Shown here piece by piece: positions 40,454 to 49,500 of a DNA stretch of 64,000 bases. How positions within the stretch are numbered: the stretch's first letter is position 1; every line of letters begins with the position of its first letter. The stretch covers positions 1,449,686 through 1,513,685 of the forward strand of contig NW_008705565.1 in NCBI RefSeq assembly GCF_000186865.1. Reading direction: 5' to 3'. The notes beneath the pieces are model-generated. The model worked only from the letters and a program-made list of their open reading frames with translations. It was not told the origin of the DNA and ran no database searches. A program made the position numbers and the translations under genes. This DNA comes from Aureococcus anophagefferens (Eukaryota; Sar; Pelagophyceae; Pelagomonadales; Pelagomonadaceae).

Positions 40454-41122
40454 ATGCGCGCGCGCCCGCTTGGGATCGCGGCGCTATCCCAATGTATCCT
40501 GGAGCGAAGCGCGCTGCGCGGCGGCCCGCTGCGCCTAGTGTCGAAGACGACGCAAAAGGATGTCGAGCGCAAGGCCGCCGCCGGCGCGCGGCGCGCCGCG
40601 GTCCTCGTGCCCATATGCGTTGTCGACGGCGAGCTGAGCTGCGTCTTCTGCGTGCGCTCGGCCGCGGTCTCGACGCACAAGTCGCAGGTGTCGTTCCCCG
40701 GCGGCCACCGCGAGGACGGCGAGTCCGCGGCCGACGCGGCGCTCCGCGAGACGGCCGAGGAGTTCGGCGAAAGGTTTCGGGAGGGCTTCGAAGTCGTGGA
40801 TCGCTGCTTGCCAGTACCGGCCATCACCGGAACCGTCGTCGACGCTATCGTGGCGACGCGCGAGGCGCCCGTGGACCTCCTGGCGGACGTTTCGAGGAGC
40901 GAGGACGAGGTCGACGCCGTCTTTTCGCTGCCCCTGTCGCATTTGCTCGAGCACCGCGAGGTGCGGGATTACGGCAATCGCGGCCAATTGCCCGTCTTCG
41001 CCGGCGGCCCGGAGGAGATCTGGGGCCTCACGGCCTACATCCTCGACGGCGTCCTCGAGCGGCTCGTCAAGCCGTGTTGGAAACAGCCGACTAGGTCGCC
41101 GCGCGACACGGCGATGTTCTAA
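40454..41122 (+). CDS. Nudix hydrolase, CoA diphosphatase type
   Basis: A 222-residue protein from ATG 40454. The Nudix box GHREDGESAADAALRETAEEFG fits G-x5-E-x7-R-E-x2-E-E-x-G. Just before it is the segment SQVSFPGG, which marks the NUDT7/NUDT8 (CoA diphosphatase) subgroup. These enzymes split CoA or acyl-CoA into 3',5'-ADP and phosphopantetheine. C-terminal features include PVFAGGPEEIWGLTAYIL. No clear peroxisomal end is visible (last residues TAMF). It is divergent from the NRPS-like gene with only 122 bases between starts, so a shared promoter region is likely. A functional link through CoA or phosphopantetheine is tempting but unproven. Confidence 0.88.
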   Translation: MRARPLGIAALSQCILERSALRGGPLRLVSKTTQKDVERKAAAGARRAAVLVPICVVDGELSCVFCVRSAAVSTHKSQVSFPGGHREDGESAADAALRETAEEFGERFREGFEVVDRCLPVPAITGTVVDAIVATREAPVDLLADVSRSEDEVDAVFSLPLSHLLEHREVRDYGNRGQLPVFAGGPEEIWGLTAYILDGVLERLVKPCWKQPTRSPRDTAMF

Positions 41123-41126
41123 GCCC

Positions 41127-43172
41127 CTAGACCGCGCTGCCGACGGGCGGCGGCGGGCCCGGAGGCGGGTGCTGCGACGGCCGCTCGCCCGGCGGCGGCT
41201 CCGGCGCCTTCGCCAGGCAGCGGCAGCAGAGGAGCCCGATGACGAAGTCGGCGACGTCCTCCTGCCACTTGTCGCCGTTGTAGACCTGCATGAGCCCGTT
41301 GTCGAACTTGGCCGCGCCGTGGCCCTGGATGAGCGACGCGCGCTTCTTCGCGGCGCGCGGCGGCGGCCCCGTCGGCGGCGCGGGCACGGGCGTCGCCGCG
41401 GGCGTCGCGGGCGGGGGGCCCGCGACGCTGCCCCGGGGGCCGATGTACTTCTTCTTCTTCTTGCCGCCGCGCTTGTTGAGCGTCGTGTCGATCGCGGACC
41501 GCTCCTTGCGCGGCATCGGCGGCGGCGCGGGGTCGTCCTTGGTCGTGTCGACGCCCCAGACGGGGTTCATCGACATCTCGTAGGAGCTCGTGGCCGCCTC
41601 CTCGGGCGCGGGCTCGGGCTCCGGCGCGCAGCAGTTGCGCAGCAGGTTCGACAGCGGCTTGAGGAAGAGGTAGGCGAGGAGCGGCGCGCCGAGCAGGAGC
41701 CAGAAGAAGGACACGCCGGAGCCCGTGCAGAGCCGCTCCTGCAGCACCTCGCTGTCCGTGACGATTTCCGTGCCCGCCTCGACGGACGTCACGAGCGTCG
41801 AGTCGACGACGGCGTCCGTCGTCGACTCCGTCACCGTCGTCCGCTCCGTGACGGTCGACGTCTCCGTCGTCGTCGTCCGCTCCGTGACGACGGACGACGT
41901 CGTCGTCGTGACGGCGTCCGTCCTCGACGTCTGGACCCGCTCGGAGCCGACGGCGACGACGACGGCGTCGACGATGGCCTCGGCGTCCGCGACGATGGTC
42001 TCGTAGGACTCGACCTCCGTGACGAAGGAGCAGCTCGCGTCGCACTCGAAGCCCGGCCAGTAGGGCGACGCGCAGATGGACGTGCCGCCGGCCTCGTCGA
42101 CGCCGCCCTTGCGGTAGAACTCCGCCGTGCCCACCACATCCTGGTCGTTGGCGCCGCCGAAGCCGTACGCATAGTTCGAAAAATAATCGTTCGAGTACCC
42201 CGTGTCGCAGCTCGACAGCTGGTACATCATTCCGCTGTCGTAGTTCGACGCGGGCTCGACGACGATGATGTGGATGATGTAGCCCGCGCTCTCCAGGAAA
42301 TCCGTGACCCCGAGGAGCGTGCAGTTGGCGACGCGCCTCGCGTCGCACCAGCCGCGGCCGCGCGCCGCGGAGACGTTGCACCATATGGGCGCGCCGTTGT
42401 ACGACGCCTTCTTCACGACGACGTCCTCGTCCGTCCAGGTCCGCTCCGCCTCCGTGGGGGCGCCGTCCGTGATGAACTGGCAGAGCTTGGCGTCGTCGGA
42501 CGGCGCGCCGGCGAAGTGGTCGTAGCAGTCCATGAGCGCGAAGACGTTCAGCGTCTGGAGCTGCACGGCCTGGTCCAGGCCCGCGATGGTGTCCAGGAGC
42601 CGCGGCTCGTAGGCCGCGGGCGGCACGGACTCGACGGCGTCGCAGCCCCACTGGACGACGCCGTACTCGAGCGTCGACCGCACGAGGCCCGCGGTGACGT
42701 TCGCGAGCGCGACGGCGGCTTCCTTCACCGCGACCCACTCCTCCGCGGACACGGACTTGGACGCGTCGAGGAGCAGGGACGCGTGGAAGGGCTTGTAGTA
42801 GGTCGCGTTCACCGTCGAATTCGCGTAGGTCGTGACGTTGCTGACGACGGTCTCGTTGAAGACCGACGTGACGTTCGCGGCGCGCGTCGCGTTCTCGAGC
42901 CGCGTGACGTTGAACGCGCTCGTCACGTTGCGCGTCACGTTGAGCAGGCGCGTCTCGTTGTAGGTGACGTTGAGCACGCTCGTGCGGTTCAGCACCGTCG
43001 TCTTCGTCTCCTTGTCGCAGGGCTCGAAGAGCAGCAGGATGGAGAGGACCGCGCCCGTGATGGCCAGGCCAGCTAAGCTGATCAGGACCCAGTTGCGCTT
43101 CACCCAGACGGAGCAGGGCGCGCGCCGCGCCAGCCGCGCCTTGGGCTTGTATTTGAACCGCGGGACGCCCAT
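41127..43172 (-). CDS. vWA-domain membrane protein with N-glycosylation stalk
   Basis: A 681-residue single frame from ATG 43172. An N-terminal basic segment and one transmembrane helix (WVLISLAGLAITGAVLSILL, residues 28-49) precede twelve N-x-S/T sequons packed between residues 62 and 122 (NRT, NVT, NET, NAT and so on). A von Willebrand A domain follows, with DASKS (136-140) as the MIDAS start and FITDGAPTEAER downstream. It has many cysteines, indicating a lumenal or extracellular fold. A Thr/Ser/Glu-rich stretch of ~50 residues leads to a second helix (VSFFWLLLGAPLLAYLFLKP) and a Lys/Pro-rich cytosolic tail. It probably binds a surface ligand or matrix; the ligand is unknown. Both ends appear cytosolic. 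Confidence 0.8.
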   Translation of the reverse strand: MGVPRFKYKPKARLARRAPCSVWVKRNWVLISLAGLAITGAVLSILLLFEPCDKETKTTVLNRTSVLNVTYNETRLLNVTRNVTSAFNVTRLENATRAANVTSVFNETVVSNVTTYANSTVNATYYKPFHASLLLDASKSVSAEEWVAVKEAAVALANVTAGLVRSTLEYGVVQWGCDAVESVPPAAYEPRLLDTIAGLDQAVQLQTLNVFALMDCYDHFAGAPSDDAKLCQFITDGAPTEAERTWTDEDVVVKKASYNGAPIWCNVSAARGRGWCDARRVANCTLLGVTDFLESAGYIIHIIVVEPASNYDSGMMYQLSSCDTGYSNDYFSNYAYGFGGANDQDVVGTAEFYRKGGVDEAGGTSICASPYWPGFECDASCSFVTEVESYETIVADAEAIVDAVVVAVGSERVQTSRTDAVTTTTSSVVTERTTTTETSTVTERTTVTESTTDAVVDSTLVTSVEAGTEIVTDSEVLQERLCTGSGVSFFWLLLGAPLLAYLFLKPLSNLLRNCCAPEPEPAPEEAATSSYEMSMNPVWGVDTTKDDPAPPPMPRKERSAIDTTLNKRGGKKKKKYIGPRGSVAGPPPATPAATPVPAPPTGPPPRAAKKRASLIQGHGAAKFDNGLMQVYNGDKWQEDVADFVIGLLCCRCLAKAPEPPPGERPSQHPPPGPPPPVGSAV

Positions 43173-43294
43173 CGCAGGCTGCCCCGACGACGACAGGAAC
43201 TGGCTGCGAGCGGGCCGCGTTTTATGAGCGGGTGCAATGCGACGGCAATATAACGTTGGTGCAGTTAGGTTTTAGATGGCGCGATAGCTGCCCC

Positions 43295-45254
43295 ATGGAG
43301 TGCCGCAACCCGTACCTTCCCGGCGCTGGTCGGTCCGAGACGCGCGGCCTCGCCGGCGTCGGCGCCCACGCGAGCCTCGCCTCCACGGGCCCGCACGTCG
43401 CCGCCCACTCCGACCTGCGTCGCACGACGAACGTCGCGTCGGCGCGCCGCGGCCTCGACGGCGCCCGCTACCGGGAGCGGCTCCAGGCCTACGCGGGCCT
43501 GAGCGGCGCCGGCCCGCCGCCGCGAACGGGCGACGCGCGCGACCTCGCGGGCCACCTCTCGACGACGTCGCTGAGGCACGACGGCGCGCCGGCGGCGATG
43601 CGCGCCTTCGAGACGGCGCCCGCGCTGAAGCAGGCCGGCGCCTGCTCCCGGTCCGCCGAGGCGCTGGGCCAGGGGTCGACGTGGCGCGGCCCCGCGACGT
43701 CCGCGCGCAACGTCGACCCGCGGGCGCGGCCGGCGGCGCCGCGGCCGCCGCCGCCCTTTTCGCGGCCGCCGGCGGCCTGCGCGCGGGCGCTGCTCTTCTT
43801 GGCGAACGCGGACGTCGCCGCCTGCGCGGCCGTGTCGGCGTACTGGGCCGACGAACTGCTCCTCGACTACGCGGCGCTGCGCGTCCGGTTCGGCGCGCTG
43901 CTCCCGGGGGAGTCCGCGCCGTCGTTCCTGGCGTCGCTCGCGGCGCTCGCCGCGGCCCGCGGCGCCCGGGGCTGCGCCGACGCGCTGGCGACGGGCTCCG
44001 CGGCGCACCACGGCGTCGCGTTCCTGCCCGGGGGCTGCGTCGCCTGGGGCCGCAACGACTCGGGCCAGACGGGCGACGCGCGGCTCGCCGGCGGCCCCGC
44101 GGGCCCGCCGCTGCCCGCGTGGGTCGCGGGCCTGCCCGAGCGGACGCCGCCCGTCGCCGCGGCGGCGGGGGCGGACCACAGTGTCTTCCTCGACAGCGAC
44201 GGCGCCGTCTACGACTGCGGCGTCGACGGCGCGGGCGACCGGCCGATCCCGCGGCCCGTCTCCCGCGTCCGCGAGATCGCGCGCCGCGTCGTCGCCGTCG
44301 CCGCGGGCGAGCGCTACACGCTCGCGCTGACGACGCGGGGCGACGTCTACAGCTGGGGCGAGTGCCTCTTCGGTTCGCTCGGGACGGGCGCGTTCCTCGA
44401 GAAGCGGCGCGCGCCGGCGACCGTCGGCCTCCCGCGGACGACGCGCGTCTCCGCGGGGCCGCACCACGCGCTGGCCGTCGCCGGCGGTCGCCTCTACGCC
44501 TGGGGCCGGGGGGCAGATGGGGAGACGGGCCTCCGGCAGCGTCCTGTGGCCGTGACGATTTTCGAGAGATTTGAGGTGGGAACACAACGAGAAACCGTCA
44601 CCGTCATGCTCGGTAGGCCTCCGGGCGCCCGCGGCGACGCCCGCGGCGGCGACGCGGCGCCGCGACGTCGCCGGCGACCGCGCGCACGACCGCGCGCGGC
44701 CGGAGGCCGTGGCTTTGGCCGGCGACGTCGTCGACGCGTCCGCGGGCGGCGCCCACTCCCTCGCGGTGGTCGCGGGCGGCGCCGTCTTCGGGTTCGGGCT
44801 CGCGAGTTTCGGGCGCACCGGCGTCGACGTCGGCTGGCCGCGGCGCGCGAACGTCTGGCGGCCCGAGGCCGTGGCCCTGGCGGCGCGCGTCGTCCGCGTC
44901 GCCGCGGGGGGCGAGCACTCGCTCGCCCTCGACGACGGCGGCGGCGTCTGGTCCTGGGGCAGGGGCGGGCTCCACGGGCGCGCGACGGCGCGCGACGCGT
45001 TCGCGCCCGCGCCCGTGAAGCTACCCTCTCCCGCCGTCGCCATCGCGGCCCACGCGGCCCACGCCCTCGCGGCGACGGCGCCGGGCGACGACGGCCGCTG
45101 CGCGGTCTACGCCTGGGGCCGCGGCGACCACGGCCGCCTCGGCGTCGCCGACGCGTTCGGCAACTGCGACATCCGCGACCGGGCGACGCCCACCGTGGTG
45201 ACGCTGCCGTCCGAGGCCGACCGGCGGAGGCACGCGCGCGCGCCCTACTACTGA
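43295..45254 (+). CDS. RCC1-repeat protein
   Basis: Exons 43295-44528 and 44617-45254 give 623 residues. The N-terminal ~170 residues are low-complexity. A short F-box-like helical patch (FLANADVAACAAVSAYWADE) precedes about seven RCC1 blades: GCVAWGRNDSGQTGD, GDVYSWGECLFGSLGTG, GRLYAWGRGADGETGL, then, after the intron, GGAHSLAVVAGGAVFGFG, GGEHSLALDDGGGVWSWGRG and CAVYAWGRGDHGRLGV. The fold is a seven-bladed propeller used in guanine-nucleotide exchange or as a scaffold. The intron removes an 80-base insertion in the middle of a blade, leaving GETGLRAPAATP. Which process it serves cannot be told. Confidence 0.8.
44537..44616 (+). mobile_element. Short introner-like insertion (80 bp), family 3
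   Basis: The sequence between two copies of GCCTCCGG (44529-44536 and 44617-44624) is 80 bp, starts CAGCGTCCTG and ends TGCTCGGTAG. The intron is 44529-44616, with the duplication giving a GC donor and the element giving TAG. Its sequence does not match families 1 or 2, and terminal inversion is weak. It behaves like the other introners by duplication length, donor choice and exact frame restoration. Confidence 0.75.
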
Positions 45255-45364
45255 GGCTGCGGCTCGACGGTGGTTAACTAGCGACGGAGCGCGCGGTGCG
45301 TCCGCGCGGCGGGAAGTGTGCAGGCTGTTCAGGTGGGCGGCGCGGTCGGGCGAGGTCGGGGGGT

Positions 45365-45709
45365 CTAGCACTTCCGGCGGCCCCAGTTCTTGTGCGTGGC
45401 CTGCTTGCGCTTCGCGTCGTGGTACGCGAGCGCGCGCGGCGCCGGCTGCTCGGCGCCGCGGCGGCTCCTCGCCGGGTAGTCGAAGCGCTCGCCGTCGAGG
45501 TAGGAGTCCTGGGCCGTGAAGCTCTGGAGCGTCATCGTCGGGGGCTCGTCGAGGACGAGGTCCAGCGCGCGCTGGATGCCCTCCTGCATCTCCAGCAGCT
45601 CGAGGTCGGCCAGGAGCTCGTTGGCGGCGTCCACCTCGTCGAGCTCCTCGAGGTCGGCGAGCGTCTGGAAGGAGGCGGGGCGGAATTCGTCGGCGTGGAT
45701 GTTGAGCAT
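45365..45709 (-). CDS. Small PAM2-motif protein (PABP-interacting)
   Basis: A 114-residue protein from ATG 45709. It opens with MLNIHADEFRPAS, an excellent match to the PAM2 consensus (L-N-x-x-A-x-E-F-x-P) that binds the MLLE domain of poly(A)-binding protein. The rest is acidic and helical (LADLEELDEVDAANELLADL), then YLDGERFDYPARS and a basic Lys/His-rich end (HKNWGRRKC). The organisation resembles plant ERD15/CID1 and animal PAIP2 proteins, small regulators of translation or mRNA decay. The frame is open 21 codons upstream without a conserved sequence; I chose the ATG that places PAM2 at the N-terminus. Confidence 0.65.
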   Translation of the reverse strand: MLNIHADEFRPASFQTLADLEELDEVDAANELLADLELLEMQEGIQRALDLVLDEPPTMTLQSFTAQDSYLDGERFDYPARSRRGAEQPAPRALAYHDAKRKQATHKNWGRRKC

Positions 45710-46162
45710 GTTCGGGGGTGTGCTGCGGGAGTGGTGGACGACGTCGGCAAAAACTGGGAGAGCAAAGAACAAAGAGCTTGTGAGTGCGAGGCATCATGCA
45801 AGATCGGCCTGCAAGATCGGCCTGCCGGAACAGGCCGCGCGCGCTCGCGCTCTCCTAGCTAGCCTCTAAACGCGGCGTCGCGGAGAGTGGTCCGTCGAGT
45901 GGTCCCCACGCCGGGCCCCGGTCGCAGGGCGGCGCGCCGCAGAGCTCCTCGAGGAGTCTCGTCTCGGCCAGACGCGGCGCAGCGCTGCATCAACACTGAG
46001 ATCAAATCAGCGACAGCATCGAATGACGCCTGCTGCGCTTTTCCTGAGAAAGCGCGCGTGTCGAGGCACGTCATCCGGGTGTCGCTCGTTTGTGCGCGAT
46101 GGAGGCGCTTGGCTTCGTGTCGGGCCCAGGTGCAATGGACGCGGCGATCCAGCGCGGGCGGA

Positions 46163-46387
46163 CGCAAGTTCGAGGACTTCGTCCACCACCCGGACGGCTC
46201 GTTCCAGCACCGCGACGACTCCTCCTTCGGCTCCCAGCCCGCGTTCGTGGTCGTCGCGCGCCACGGCACGGTCCTGAACGTCCACCTCCTCGACCGGCCC
46301 CGCAAGGACCACTTCAAGAAGTCGACCTGCTCCGACGCGGCAACCCTAATAATCCCCAGGTGTCTCTCCGCCATCGGTGCCGTTTAA
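46163..46387 (+). CDS. Possible exon of an unrecognised gene
   Basis: This frame encodes KFEDFVHHPDGSFQHRDDSS, then AFVVVARHGTVLNVHLLDRP and RKDHFKKSTCSD. It has natural-looking residue order and GC-ending codons, unlike the flanks. No start codon lies close upstream in frame without an intron. An ATG at 46099 is in another frame and could be joined by a short intron. The surrounding 45710-46579 region holds nothing else I can support. Treat it as a hint only. Confidence 0.25.
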   Translation, partial: RKFEDFVHHPDGSFQHRDDSSFGSQPAFVVVARHGTVLNVHLLDRPRKDHFKKSTCSDAATLIIPRCLSAIGAV

Positions 46388-46579
46388 CGCGTTTCTTTCA
46401 ACGTCGCGCCCTACGCTAGCCCTACGCCTCGCGTTGCGCGCCTAGCCAGGCCTCTAGCCGCGCGCGCCGCGCGCGCCTCGAGGAGCCCGGTGAGAACCAC
46501 AGATTTTTGTGGAGGATTGAGCCCCGTGCAACACCGCGAGAGCCGCCGGCTACCGACCAGGGCGCGACGCACAGGGACG

Positions 46580-49500
46580 ATGGTCGCCCCCTGGATAAGC
46601 GAGCGTGCCCTCGCGACGCACCCCGAGGTCTTCTCCCTGAGCGAGATCATCCTCGAGGCGCACCGATCCCTCGCCCAGAAGCTCCGGGAGAGCGGCGAGG
46701 TCGAGCGCATGAAGACGAGCCGCCTGCTCCGGAGTTTCGTGCCCAAGCTCGTGCGCCAGGACGTCGCGTCGCGCGACCCGTCGAAACGCTTCCGTCAAGC
46801 TCAGGGCGCGGTCCTCTTCGCGGACGCGTCGGGCTTCACGGTGCGCGAACCGTCTCGCTCGAACCGTCTCACGCACCTACCGTAGGCCCTGACCCAGTCG
46901 CTCTGCGCGGACAAGGACGGCGCGGAGCGCCTCACGGGCATCCTCAACGACTTCTTCGGCGTGCTCATCGACCTCGTGGAGTCGTACGGCGGCGACGTCG
47001 TCCAGTTCTCCGGCGACGCGCTCACGATCCTCTGGCGCTGCGCGGAGAGCGACGACGACAAGGGTCTCGCCGGCGGCGAGGCGCAGGCCGTCATCCTCGC
47101 GTCCGCCTGCGCGGCGGCCATGCAGCGCGCGATCGCGGGCGACGCGCGGCTCGCTGGCGGCCCGCTGACGATGCACATGGCGCTGGGCTGCGGCGCCGTG
47201 ACGCTCGCGCACCTCGGCGGCGTCTGGGGCCGCTGGGTGCTGGTCATGGACGGCCCGGCCATGGCCCAGATCGCCCTGGCCGAGCCGCTCGGCGGCAGCG
47301 GCGACGTCGTGCTCTCGCCGCGCGCCGCGAAAGCGCTGCGCGAGACGGACGGGTCGACGCGCGCGGACTCGATCCTCGAGGCGCCCTACGGCGACGCGCA
47401 CGCGGCCCACGCGCGCCTCGCCATGGGCGGCGATTTGAGGGCCCTCGCGGCGGCGGCGGCCGCCGTGAAGCACTCCCTGGGCGACGTGCCGGCGACGCGG
47501 GGGTCGCTGTCGGGCTCGCCGGGCGACGCGGCGAAGATCGCCGCGTACGTGCCCGCGACGGTCTGCAAGCAGCTGCTGCTGAACCGCCGCGAGGACAAGA
47601 TCGACGCGTCGGCCGCGGAGCTGCGCCACGTGTCCGTCGTCTTCGCGCACATGGCCGGCGTCCGCGCGTCCGCGGCCGCGGCCGTCGTCGAGGCGCTCCA
47701 GCGCGCCGTCGGCGTCGGCGAGGGCGACGTGAACAAGATCCTCGTCGACGACAAGGGCATGCTCTGCCTCGCCGTCTTCGGGCTGCCGCCGCTCGTCCAC
47801 GTCGACGACGCGACGCGCGCGACCGCGGCGGCGCTCCTCGTCGTCGGCGAGCTCGCGGCGCTCGGCGTCGCCGCGTCCGTCGGCGTGACGACGGGCACGG
47901 CCTTCTGCGGCTTCGTCGGGTCCTCGGTGCGCCGCGAGTACACGGTCATGGGCAACGTCGTCAACCTCGCCGCGCGCCTCATGTCCGCGGCGAAGCGGGA
48001 GGCCGGGCGCGTCCTCGTGGACGCGGAGACGCGCGCGGCGGCGGCGTCCGCGTCGGCGTCGCGCGACTTCGACTTCCGGGCGACGGCGCCGCTGCAGCTC
48101 AAGGGGCTCAAGGACCGCGTCTCCGCCTTCGCGCCCGTGGAGGTGGAGCGCGCCGACGGGTCGCTCGCGTCCAAGGTCTTCTTCCGGGCGACGCGGCGCA
48201 CGCCGCGGCGGCGGTCCTACCTCCAGAAGCTGTTCCGCCAGTCGTCGCTGGGCATCCACGGCGACCCCCTGTCGCGGTCCAACGCCCAGGTCGGCCCGAC
48301 GCGCCACGCCCAGGAGCTCCTCTACGGCTTCTCGCGGCCGCCGGAGCGCGTCTGGCCCGCGCCCGAGGGGGCGGGCGCGGCCGAGGCGCGCGCCGCGGGC
48401 GGCGCGCTGTGCGTCGCGGGGCACACGGGGCGGGGCATGCACGCCATCATCGACGACCTCTGCGACTGGGGCGAGGACAAGATGCGCTGGACCGTCTTCC
48501 GCGTGGACCTCGACGACCGCCACGCGAGCCAGGCGGAGGCGCTGCGCCTCGGCTTCGCGTCGCGGCGCGGCGACGCGCGCGAAACGACGGCGTGGCGCCT
48601 CGCCGCGCTGTCCATGCGCTTCGCCCGGGCCTGGATCCTCGACCTCGCCGCGGCGGCCGGCGTCGACGACTGGCGCGCGCTCGTGCCGCCGGAGCTGCGG
48701 CCGTTCGCGGGCCTCGCGGCGGCCGTCGTCGACGACGACGCCGCCGCGGACGACGTCGCCCTGGAGACGAGCGCCAAGGAGACGCTGGCCGTCGCCGTCA
48801 TCGTCGCCGCGCTCCGGAGCGGCGTCGACCGGCTGCCCGGGCCCGCGCTCTTCGCGGCGGACGTCCGCGACTCGTCGTCGTCGACGTGCGCGCTCCGCGG
48901 CGGCGGCTGGCGGCTGCTGGCGGCCCTGGGCCGCCGCTGCGGCGAGGCGACGGCGCGGGCCGCGCCGGCGCCGCCCATGCTCCTCGTCGTCGCGGCGAAG
49001 CCCCGCGACTTCGGCCGCGGTCCCGCGGCGCAGCTCTGGGCGGACGCGGGCGAGCGCGGCGCGGCGCTGAGCCTGCGGGCGCTGGGCCGGGGCTCGGACG
49101 CCTACGGCACCTACGTGGCCCAGTGCCTCGGGGGCGTCGACGACGTCGTCGACGCGCGCGACGACGGCGGCGCGGCCGCGCGCGTCGCCGGCGGCGACGA
49201 GGCCCCGCTCCTCGGCGGCGCCGCGGAGGAGCCGCCCCGGGACCCGCGCCGGGTCCTCGAGGACTTTGTGCTCGAGTACAGCGGCGGCGTGCCCGCCTTC
49301 GTGCGCGAGATCTGCCGCCACCTCGTCGCGTCCAAGGCCGTCGTCGTCTCCGGGACGACGGCGTTCCTCCACTGCCGGCGCCTGGACGCGGCGGCGCACG
49401 TGCCGCCGCTCGTCGCCACGTTCGTGAAATTGGAGTACGAGGGCCTCGCCGACGACGAGAAGTTCCTCCTCCAGGCCGCGTCGGTGCTGCCCCGGTCCTT

